DNA of 64,000 bases from Ampelocalamus luodianensis (lineage: Eukaryota; Streptophyta; Magnoliopsida; Poales; Poaceae): contig CM070632.1 of NCBI GenBank assembly GCA_036346255.1, positions 20,725,408 to 20,789,407 on the forward strand, read 5' to 3'. The notes under the pieces are model-generated. The model had not been told where the DNA came from and did no database searches. It saw only the letters and a list, made by a program, of their open reading frames with translations. Below are positions 46,301 to 55,129 of the stretch, piece after piece (within the stretch, counting starts at the first letter, position 1; every line of letters starts with the position of its first letter). Position numbers and translations under genes: made by a program.

Positions 46301-46665
46301 AATGCCAATGTTTTGTTGACCCAATGACAGTCCATGGGACTAAAAAGTTGCAGCCAATCCATACCCAGTACAGCGTCGTAGGCCCCCAAATCAATCACCC
46401 TCATATTAGTGTGGAATGTTATACCTTGAATCCACCACGTTAAATCCGACACCATATCACAAAGGTGTGCGCCATCGCCACCTTGACAAAGGACAACCGA
46501 CGTTGCTTGAGTAGGAAGATGCACGCGGTGAACAAACTGCCGGTTAACAAAGCTATGTGTACTACCCGAATCCACCAAAATTAACATGACTTGATTCTTA
46601 ACAAGAGCGAAGAAGATGATGAATGAACTTCTTCGGCCATGGCATGAACCGACAGTTTGAAACAT
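43279..46665 (-). pseudogene. Gypsy pol polyprotein (PR-RT-RH-INT-chromodomain)
   Basis: From 5' to 3' on the minus strand: an aspartic protease with DSGSTHSFVNRQFV (about 46,580-46,540); a reverse transcriptase beginning YASPVLLVQKKDGSWRFCVD, with MPFGLTNAPATF and FLDDILVYSS; an RNase H with ETDACATGIGAVLMQQGHP and LTDHKSLCNL; an integrase zinc region CQICQQAKHEHLHP and core DVILVVVDRLTKYAHFIPL, VVSDRDRIFTS, YHPQTE; a GPF/Y-like GPFSILERIGAVAYKL; and a chromodomain-like end with LVQWSTLSPDCTTWEDY. Breaks: a shift near 45,750 in a run of seven T, a degenerate stretch between 44,633 and 44,534 that includes stops, paired shifts around 44,345-44,385, and overlaps at 43,935 and 43,690. Not translatable in one piece as read. 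Confidence 0.9.
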
Positions 46666-47832
46666 TCGTCGGGTGTGTCTGAGCTGTCCAGAGATTGCAA
46701 TATATCATCTGTAAGTACTTCTCCGAACTCCCCGATCTCAATAGTCATCAATTGCATGGGTTTCTTGCACTGATGGTCTTTTGCATACTTATCCCCACAT
46801 TTGAAACACAATCCATGAGCACGACGGTAATCCCGTAGTTGACGTTCACGCCCAAAATCTGTAGTCCCCTGCCGCTTAACCTCCTGACGTACGGGAGCTG
46901 GACCCGGCAATGAAACTGTAGCCGGTAAGTTGGTCTGTGGCCGAGGCGCATTTGGAAACCGATGGCGAGGCCGACTGAATTCCAATTCTTCTTCCTGAAT
47001 GCGCGAAAGGACAGCTGCCCTCGTCACACTCATTGGTGAGTGCAAACGAACCGAGCCTCGAATCTCATCTTTCAAACCCATAAGGAACTGAGTAACAAAA
47101 AAAGCGAGAATTCAGTGTAGTGTCCAGGGATAACAAATGATACATACTGGCTTCGAACGCAATCCTATATTCTGCCACCGTGCCAGTTTGCTTCAGTTGG
47201 AGGAGCTTGCTCATTTGAACATCATATTCATCCGAACCGAATTCCTCCGCGATCGCTTCACAGAAAGACTCCCAACCGGGCAACGCCTGACGTCGTTTGT
47301 ACGCTTGCAACCAAAGAGCGGCGTGACCTTCCATGTATAGAGTTGCTGTTGACACCCATTGCAACATTGGCACTTGGTACATATCAAAGTAAATACGGCA
47401 TCGATCGAGCCACAATCGAGGATGCTCGCCACAAAATCTGGGGAAATCAAGCTTCGGTGGCTTCATAGACCCGCAGCGTGCGGAAACTCGATGTGGTCAC
47501 ACCGCGATCATTGGTTGCGGTAATAGCGAAGGGCCTTGATTTGCGAGCACGCCGGGTGGAATCACTGGTGCGACCATGCCCGCCCCACCGTGTCGATGTA
47601 CCATCGTTTGTCGCCCCAGTGTTGGTGGTGGGGGTGGTGGCGGCGCAGGAGGTCGACGAAGGATTTCCGACTGTGTGCGCTTGACTTCATCCAAGCTGTC
47701 CTGTTGGATCTCAACTTGTTGCCCCAAATTCTTCATTTCTACGGCCAGCCGCTCCATCTTGTCTGTATGAACATCAAATCGGACCAAAATTTCAGACAAA
47801 GTTGCTTGGATCGAACCAGTCTGCTCCTCCAT
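46581..47832 (-). pseudogene. Gypsy gag with zinc knuckle
   Basis: Starts at ATG 47830-47832 with a coiled-coil-like N-terminus (QATLSEILVRFDVHTDKMER) and a proline run. An in-frame TGA at 47497-47499 follows. The same phase resumes with the retrotransposon Gag domain (MKPPKLDFPRFCGEHPRLWL, ALWLQAYKRRQALPGWESF). A shift at a seven-T run near 47,100 leads to the last part, which ends in the knuckle CFKCGDKYAKDHQC. It forms the virus-like particle core and binds the element RNA. The overlap with pol at 46,665-46,581 is by another frame change. Confidence 0.88.
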
Positions 47833-48001
47833 GGCCGAAAGGATCTGTCGGGTCTGCAGCGAAGATTTTGCAGGCGCCGTGGTGCTTCCTCTTGCCGATC
47901 CAACCTCAGACTGGAATTACGGAACCGAGATGGTATCCAACCTATCCAGGGATTTTACGGACCAGCACCCGACGAGACGCAGTGAAACAACGAAGGTGAA
48001 T

Positions 48002-48014
48002 GGCTCTGATACCA
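48002..48014 (-). promoter_or_regulatory. Primer binding site, tRNA-iMet
   Basis: On the minus strand TGGTATCAGAGCC lies three bases inside the 5' LTR boundary, a perfect match to the usual initiator-Met primer site. Confidence 0.9.
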
Positions 48015-48017
48015 TAT

Positions 48018-48391
48018 TGTAACGTCCCAGATATGCTACAGTAAACTAACAATCAAAACACTCCCTCTTGACGGGATGCCGAGTCCATCGATAGTTTTGA
48101 ATTGAGATGAGGAATCGAAGAACCGAAAGGGAATAACGAAAGAGAAGAGGTAGGAGGCGAACTAATGTAATGATTCTTTCCATCTGTCCCCTCGATACCC
48201 CGTATCCTCCCTTTTAAACCTTGTCCTACTTACAATGACCCGTGGGTCCACAGTCCATACACCAAACGCACGCAGTGAATACAGCTTACGATTCCTACAC
48301 CAATACGCCAAACATCATTCCGCTCGTCGTTCTCCTTTTCGCCCAGGCTTCAGCTCCATATGTCCAACGCTATGGCAATGGCGGTGTGACA
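48018..48391 (-). repeat. Gypsy 5' LTR
   Basis: Begins TGTAACGTCC and ends GGTGTGACA on the plus strand. It contains CCTTTTAAACC. Confidence 0.9.
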
Positions 48392-48396
48392 CACCA

Positions 48397-49052
48397 GCGT
48401 CGTCGTACGGCCGGCGCTGCTGTGCGGCGCGCGTCGCCTGACACGCACGTACTATGTGCAGTCGGCCGTTTCATCGCGTAATTGTAACGGATCGGAGATG
48501 GACGGGGACGTACGACATGGACTTCAATGCTGGTGCCGTATCCGGGGGCCCATGCCCCTTGCCTTGCCGGCAATTCATCATTATTTTAACGCCCAATCAT
48601 TTTATTCTTGAAGACGTTCCAAGCCCAACAAGATAGTTTTTTTTTTTAAACGGGGAAAGAAGATAGTAGTACATGCTATCGCACAAATGGAGACCGACCG
48701 GCCTTGATCTGGGCAATGGCTGCTATCCGGCCTACGTATCACGGTATCAGTCGTCAGTCCGTGGATTGCAGGAGCCTGCTTTTGCTTGGATGTGTAATCC
48801 ATGTCCACATACTTGATCGGACAGTCAAAAATCCATTACTTCATGTGGCACGACTTGCCCATGCCATTGTTATGCGCCCTATATCGGACGCAGGACTTTA
48901 CACAAAAGTTACGACGTCGACGGAGCCGCCACCAACCACGGCCTCTCACGTACCTGCTCCGCCGCGTCGATCGTGCCCATCACTCACGGCCTGTGCAAAG
49001 CTCCACCATCTCGACCCACCGTGTCGACGATGCTAACGAAGGGATATGGATA
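48397..49052. other. Spacer, nothing recognised
   Basis: GC-rich then mixed sequence. Short frames only, without domain evidence. Confidence 0.35.
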
Positions 49053-51050
49053 GTTTATTTTTTTAGATAATGGAAGAGAGAATCTCTTCCGCCTTTGCAT
49101 TAAGAATGCACACAGCCCAATTTATTACAAGAACAAGAGTATCAGAATAACCAAATGTGTTACAAGCGGCTTGGAGCCTTACAATCAAAATACTAATGGA
49201 GATTAAGTTCAATCGTTGCAAATCCTGTGGCTAAGCCGCCACCCATGCATATTGAGGATTTGCTTTGTCGCCACCTCAACCTTAGACTCCCACCAACATG
49301 GACTCCTTCGAGCGATTTTTGCAAGTTTGCCCAAACACTCAACCAATGCCCACTCAAAAGATAGCACAGTAAGGGATTAACGTCACACTTTTGTCAAAAA
49401 CAATATCATTCCGACATAACTAAATAGACCAACATAAGGCACTAGCTCCCACTAGGAGTTGTGACTTTAAATTTTGGAATACCAGGCTAACCAAGTTCCA
49501 AACATGTGTGCTATACTCACGGGAGGAGAAAGATTAAACACACATTGAACAACCCACCATGCAAGACGAGCAAAAGGGCAATCAATAAAAGATGTTGAAT
49601 TGTTTCCTCTTTAATGCGAAACAACATTGTTTGCTTCCTCTCCAATTTCTTTTAAGCAGATTGTCTTTAGTTAATATTACCCCTCTCTTGAGATACCATA
49701 GGAATATCTTTACTTTTAAAGGAATTTTAATTCTCCAAAAGAAGTTCGTAATTGGGGCTTGATAATTGCCACTAAGTACCCCATATAAAGATTGAACCGA
49801 AAAAAGTCCAGACTTAGTCAAATTCCACCTAAACACATCCTTTTGAGAACTTAAATGTAGATTAGAAATTCTTAAAATTAACTCGTTCCAAGCATGTAAT
49901 TTAGACCCAATAATAGGTCCATAAAGGAAATATTTAAAGGAGTTGAGCTCGAATATTTGCTCTTGTATCGTCCTTTCTCCTTACTACATTATAAAGAATT
50001 GGATATTGTCCTTTCAATGAGAATCACCTAACGGATATCTTCCTAAAACCTAGTTTGCATTCCATTTTTAACTGAAATGAACCAAAACGAAGAAATTGAT
50101 CTTTAATTTTCATAAGGCTCGACCAAAAATGGGAAGTCCTGTGTTTATTAACCACTGCGATGCACTCTTGTCCCCATATATTTCCTAGTCAGCAAAGATT
50201 GCCAAACTCCTTCTTCATTAAGTAGCTTAAACAACCATTTTCCGAGCAAGCTTTTATTTTTTGTGTCCAAGTTCTGAACTCCTAGACCGCCATGCTCTTT
50301 GGGCGAACAAACTAGACTCCATTTTGCAAGCCTATATTTACGTTTGTGACAGTCACTCTGCCAGTAAAATCTAGAGCGATAAAAGTCTAGCCTTCTGATA
50401 ACCTCTCTAAGAACCTTAAAAAAAGAAAACATATACATTGGCAGACTGCTAAGTACCAAATTAATAAGCACTAGCCGTCCACCCACAGACATATTTTTCC
50501 TTTCCAAGTACTAAGCTTTCTCTCAACTCTATCCTCAACCCCTTTCCAATCACGATTCCTTATTTTTTTAAAATGAATTGGGATTCCTAAGTACCTGAAA
50601 GGAAAAGTCATCACTTCACATCCAAAAAGTTGTGTATACTGAGATTCAACATCTTTGGCTGAACCAAAACAAAAAATATCACTCTTATGAAAATTAATCT
50701 TTAAACCCGATAATTGTTCAAAGACACATAGAATAAGTTTGAGATTTTTTGCTTGCTCTAAATCATTATTCAAAAAGAGGATCGTATCATCAGCATATTG
50801 TAAAATGGATAACCCATCATCAATTAAGTGAGGAACTACTCCTGTTAAAAGACCTACTTCTTTAGCTCTTGAAATGAATATGGCCAGCATGTCCGCTACA
50901 AGGTTAAAAAGAATGGGGGACATAGGGTCGCCTTGCCTAAGACCCTTCTGAGTTTGGAAAAAAGAACCAAGGTCATCATTGACTTTTATTCCAACACTCC
51001 CTCCCTTAACCAAACTTTCCACCCAAGAGCACCACTTAGAAGAAAAACCT
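49053..51050 (-). mobile_element. L1-type LINE, 5'-truncated
   Basis: The minus strand carries the C-terminal half of an L1-type reverse transcriptase and the zf-RVT region. It ends at a short A-run (AAAAAAATAAA on the minus strand, about 49,053-49,066). Coding sequence stops abruptly near 51,050 at the boundary with an Angela-like LTR. 5' truncation is usual for LINE insertions. No TSD was found. Confidence 0.8.
49582..51050 (-). pseudogene. LINE reverse transcriptase fragment
   Basis: Pieces on the minus strand: GLRQGDPMSPILFNLVADML and the catalytic box LQYADDTILFL (about 50,950-50,780); the thumb region FPFRYLGIPIHFKKIRNRDW; then SVGGRLVLINLVLSSLPMYM and KWSLVCSPKEHGGLGVQNLD; and finally the zf-RVT part FFWRIKIPLKVKIFLWYLKR (about 49,760-49,700). 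The order is that of plant L1 ORF2 from RT to the C-terminal zinc region. Endonuclease and the N-terminal RT motifs are missing. Stops at 50,471 and between 50,148 and 49,836 break the frame. Confidence 0.85.
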
Positions 51051-51059
51051 TACTAGCGT

Positions 51060-52566
51060 ATAATTTAAAATTTTATCACGTGAATTAGAAAACTATGCAA
51101 GTAAGAGATCATAGATTGTAACCACTAAACGCGCAGTGCGGCAGAAGAAGAGTTAGAATAGTCTGATCCAATATCGTGTACGTCGATGTAGTGGTCGTAG
51201 TCGATCGTCTAACGTCCTTAGCCACCGATCATCTCCTCCAGCAACCTCTCGTATTCACTACGTAAGTCGCAAATCGTCATCGATCAGCGTCTCTATGGTT
51301 TCCACACGTCCTTAAGTGGAACGTTGTACGCCGATGTGCTAATACCGGCGCGCATGGTAGGGCCTTCGAGAAGGTGACAGCTAGTGTTTCGGGGGGTGAT
51401 CTGATTTGTCCCATAAGCCCCACGCTTCCCTTATAAAGAGCTCATAATGGATCCAATCCGAACTAATCGGTTCCAACCTGTTAAGTGTGTGATTCTGTAG
51501 ATTCATGTGTAATCGACTGTGGCCCGAAAACTCCTTTCCGATTACTAATCGGTAGCGTGTTCCTAATAGGATATAGCGACTCTCGAATATACATAAAGAT
51601 CAAATCGGACGAATCTTGTGCAATATAATCTGCGACCAGATCCTCATCACTTACGACTAGTTCGTAACTCCTTACGATCAATTTGCATCTAGTCACGACC
51701 AGTTTGTAACACCTTACGATCAGTTCGTCGATTAGTTTGTGATCATGTACAACCAGCTCACGACTAGTCCGGATCCCTATACGACCAGTTTGTATCTGGT
51801 TGGACTAAGCGACCTGCTTGCGTATTCTCCTTTTGCCTCACGATTTCTGGTTGAACTCCAGGTATGATATATGTTATCCATGAATTGTTCAATGTTTTCT
51901 CGATTTAGTGATAGATAAATTACTTCATGTGGTCAACTCTTCGACTACTTGTGGCACGGCCATGTATTTCCTTTATCCGACCACATCGATGGACTCAGAG
52001 ATATTTCTCCTGTTATGTTAGGAGGGGCAAATCACATATCCGATCAATCACATCCCTTTGCATATTTCATAGCATACTCAAAAGCTACTATTATAATTAC
52101 CTAGTTACGAAGTAGTGTTTGGTAACCCTTAAGTGTATTGTTGCACATGTAGAAAACTAAGCTAATCACAGATCTAAAGATTATACATCATCATTGCTTA
52201 AGATCAACTGATGACACATATGAATATAACAATCTCAATAGTGTCTCAAGGTGGGTCAATCCAACATTATGTTCTTTGGCATGTGTCCACACTATTGATT
52301 CGATATCCCCATATCTATGATCGGTAAAACATGGTTATCAATCAATACATTTACTGGTCTATAAGTCACTAGTGTCTCCCAACCAGGGATCTTTTTTAGA
52401 ATGACACCATACAACTATTAAAGAACTTCACCAACAAGTCAAATATTTGTTAATCTTTATAACTGTCAATTCATCTAAGGAACATAATAACATCTATTCT
52501 ATAAGTCATAAACATAGACATAATTCAACCATCTTCATGATTGCCTTTCAGGGTATATCACTAACA
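51060..52566 (-). mobile_element. Angela/WIS-like copia LTR (solo or truncated)
   Basis: On the minus strand it starts TGTTAGTGATATACCCTGAA (plus-strand end at 52,566), parallel to the TGTTGGAGATATGCCCTAGA start of the solo LTR at 58,439. Both share CGGATTGGATCC shortly before a TATAAA-type box. No internal domain is adjacent. The other boundary, next to the truncated LINE, and the TSD could not be fixed. Repeated ACGACCAGTTTGTA words lie at 51,650-51,800. Confidence 0.6.
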
Positions 52567-52738
52567 ACTAACGCTTGTTTCAGTGAGTCAACAGCTTAAC
52601 ACCAATAATTACTAAAGTCAATTTCACAATACATCCAAAAATCGTCGCATGATTTCCTTTCTGCAAGGAAAATTTGGATTCAGCACGGGCTAGTGGCTCA
52701 GTTGTTCTTCTCCAGTGCCGGTAGGGCGCAATGGGCTG

Positions 52739-53012
52739 GAAACGTATCATCTGACATTGTGTAGCAATGTCATGGTGCTACAATACCATAACATTACGTA
52801 GGAGCCGTTAGATCAGAAAAGAAAGGGCGAGATAGCCAGCTGCAACTGCAACAAAAATACTGCAGCATTAGTACTTTTCACAAAACGCTGTAGCATCACT
52901 GTAGAGGTCGAACTAAGCAGCACTTCTCAGATTGAACGGCTCGGATCCGCCGAATGTCACGACACTGTAGCACCACGACATTACCAATGCAATGTCAGAG
53001 GATGCCAATCCC
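52739..53012. mobile_element. Small Mutator-type MITE
   Basis: Imperfect terminal inverted repeats of about 60 bases: TCTGACATTG, then AATGTCATGGTGCTACAAT on the left and AATGTCGTGGTGCTACAGT on the reverse-complemented right. Flanks AATGGGCTG (52730-52738) and AATGAGCTT (53013-53021) form a 9-base duplication with two mismatches. Confidence 0.6.
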
Positions 53013-53141
53013 AATGAGCTTAGTCAGTACGAACAAGGATTTTTTTTACTAAACGACAAGGAAATTCATTCACACAGACGGATGCATAGGGATCCAGGGG
53101 CGGAGGCCTGGGGTTATTGCCTTACCGAGGCCACAGTTCGA

Positions 53142-53400
53142 GGAATTTTTTTAAAATAATATTATTTTAAAAGATTATTACAAAAATAAATAGTCATTCC
53201 AAAAAATTACAAAAATATGTCTTTATCGCCAATTCAACTGGTGACAGTAACCTATCGCCAGTTGAACTGGCGACAGGGATCCTGTTCAGCCTTGTCGCCA
53301 GCGAGCTCTCTATCGCCGGTTGAACTGGCAATAGGTTCCTGTCACCATTTCAACTAGCGATAGGTTTCTGTCGCCGTTTCATCTAACGACAGGAAGCTCA
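53142..53400. repeat. Left terminal repeat with palindromic units
   Basis: Five or so units of YRTCGCCAGTTGAACTGGCGAC type, each nearly self-complementary. Beyond about 53,310 the units continue but no longer align with the right arm. Confidence 0.75.
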
Positions 53401-53853
53401 AACCCTAAACAAGTTGATTTGTTTGTGATTTTCATAAAATTTCAACGGTACGAAATGTGTTAAACTGACAATAGGATTTTATGATCGTCGTATGTTGTTC
53501 TAGTGCGGTGATTTTTTAAAGATATTTTTAGGACGATTGAGATATTAATGATTCGTAAGTACGAAGCCAAGTGATATTACAATGCGTCTGGGAATTCATA
53601 CACGATGTTTGGCTGATGAGATGACCAATAGTGATTTTGACGGCGTGTAGGACTGTAATATATGAATAAGCTAGAAGAAATAGCGGCAACACAACTCCCT
53701 TGGAGAACATTGGGGAAATGACACAACGATAACAACACGACATTTGATCGGACAAGGGGGTTACATGGCACGCAGGCTAACGAACTGAGGACGGTACACG
53801 CATGCCTTTAGAGAAATAGAAATACATGGGATATGTGGACGAAGGGGGTAGAA

Positions 53854-54655
53854 CTACTGCGTGGAACGTGGCCATTTGCCCTTGCGGCCCAGCTCGACGT
53901 TATACTCATCGCCTTGCACCTTAGCTCCACCGCGATGGCCCTCTTCCGCTTCCTCTCGGCCTCCCGTCGGCTAGCATGCTAGAGCTCCTGCTCCTCGCGC
54001 AGCCTGTCCCACCTGCCCTGCTCGGCCTCCTCAACCTGCAACTCTTCGAGCGCCTTTCATGGGTCTCGATGTCCTCCCTGACCCAGCTCTTCCGTGTCAG
54101 CAACCACCACATGTCGTATGAGTGGATCTTGTCGTCGATCCATTGGCTGAAGTCGCATAGGTGCGGCGGAGACTACGGTGGGAAGAGAGACTTGGTTACG
54201 CCGTTACGGGAAGAAAAACAGTAGTGTACACCGAAATGCAATTTTATTACTGGCTGCCTATGGCTCTGCGTGTCGAACCTGCGGTCAGGGTAGTCCACGC
54301 CGTAGTTTGGGCAGCACCAATAGCGCTGCCCAATGGTTCACTCGTCGGTTGATTTGACGCACTTGCAAACATCCCGACACTAGCATAGGGGTAATGCCAC
54401 CCCTATCGGGGGCCCTGCTGGAGGGCGTTCAGCGGACATAGGTGGGGGGGTCGCGGCTTGACCTAGAATCGTTGGAAGTACTGCAAGACAACTTCTTCAG
54501 ATCCACCAGCTCCAGAAAAGTTTGGTGTGTGAAAGGCTGCTGACTAGCCGCATGATGGCGAGCGGCGGTCTCATGGGGAGACACCTAGTCCTTCAAAAGC
54601 TTGCGAATTTTCTCCCATTCCTTCTCCTTGTATCCATGTTTTCCAGTTAGTGGTG
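53854..54655 (-). pseudogene. Unknown gene within the Mutator-like element
   Basis: Downstream of a minus-strand TATA box. Broken reading gives GYKEKEWEKIRKLLKD near 54,630, FTHQTFLELVDLKKLSC near 54,510, FSQWIDDKIHSYDMWWLLTR (54,150-54,090), then a charged, coiled-coil-like end (EEAEQGRWDRLREEQEL; REAERKRKRAIAVEL) and GRKGKWPRSTQ at the stop (53854-53856). I do not recognise the family. The Trp/Arg-rich segment followed by a Glu/Arg helix resembles accessory proteins of transposons, but that is only an impression. Several stops and phase changes interrupt it. Confidence 0.45.
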
Positions 54656-54686
54656 TTGGTGTAGAGTTGTTGGTTGAGTAGCATTG

Positions 54687-54694
54687 TATTTATA
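54687..54694 (-). promoter_or_regulatory. TATA box, minus strand
   Basis: TATAAATA in GCTATAAATACAATGC on the minus strand, about 50 bases above the start of the unknown gene. A CAACCAACAACTC leader lies 25-35 bases downstream. Confidence 0.55.
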
Positions 54695-54760
54695 GCTAGC
54701 GCGGACGCAGCTGTAGTAGGGGCTCTATTGCGATGTTGCACGGATGCGTTTCACGTCTAT

Positions 54761-55020
54761 GGGTCACGTCATCGTAAAAAGCTGGCTCGTCAGGTCACGT
54801 CATCCCAAAAGCCGCTCGCCGGGTCACATCGTCTTGAAAAGCTAGCTCGTCTGGTCACGTCGTCCTAAAAAACTGGCTTGTTGGGTCACATCATCCTGAA
54901 AAGCTAGCTCGTCTGGTCACGTCGTCCTAAAAAACTGGCTTGTCGGGTCACATCGTCCTGAAAAGCTAGCTCGTCTGGCCACGTCTTCCTGAAAAGCTGG
55001 CTCGTCTGGACACATCTCAC
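54761..55020. repeat. About 33-bp minisatellite, eight copies
   Basis: Units of the form GGTCACGTCGTCCTGAAAA + GCTAGCTCGTCT repeat about eight times. Alternate units resemble each other most (AAAGCTAGCTCGTC versus AAACTGGCTTGTCG), so a 66-bp higher-order unit has amplified. It lies directly upstream of the minus-strand TATA box, between the two genes of the element. Confidence 0.85.
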
Positions 55021-55129
55021 AGTTTTTAAGAAAAAAAGAGATATCGAAATGCGAGACTACCGTAATAATACTTGTACACAAATTAATATTTACATGGCTA
55101 CCATTACTGATATTTGGAGGAACAAATAT

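Larger units (their letters stand above)
42921..48391 (-). mobile_element. Ty3/gypsy retrotransposon with chromodomain
   Basis: Complete element: LTRs 42921-43300 (380 bp) and 48018-48391 (374 bp), TGTAACGTCC...GGTGTGACA. It has a perfect TSD CACCA (42916-42920 and 48392-48396). A perfect minus-strand primer site TGGTATCAGAGCC (48002-48014) lies next to the 5' LTR, and a purine run AAGGGGGTGCGAA lies against the 3' LTR. Gene order is gag, protease, reverse transcriptase, RNase H, integrase and a C-terminal chromodomain, that is, the chromovirus branch. All domains are present, so it looks comparatively young despite frame breaks. Confidence 0.93.
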
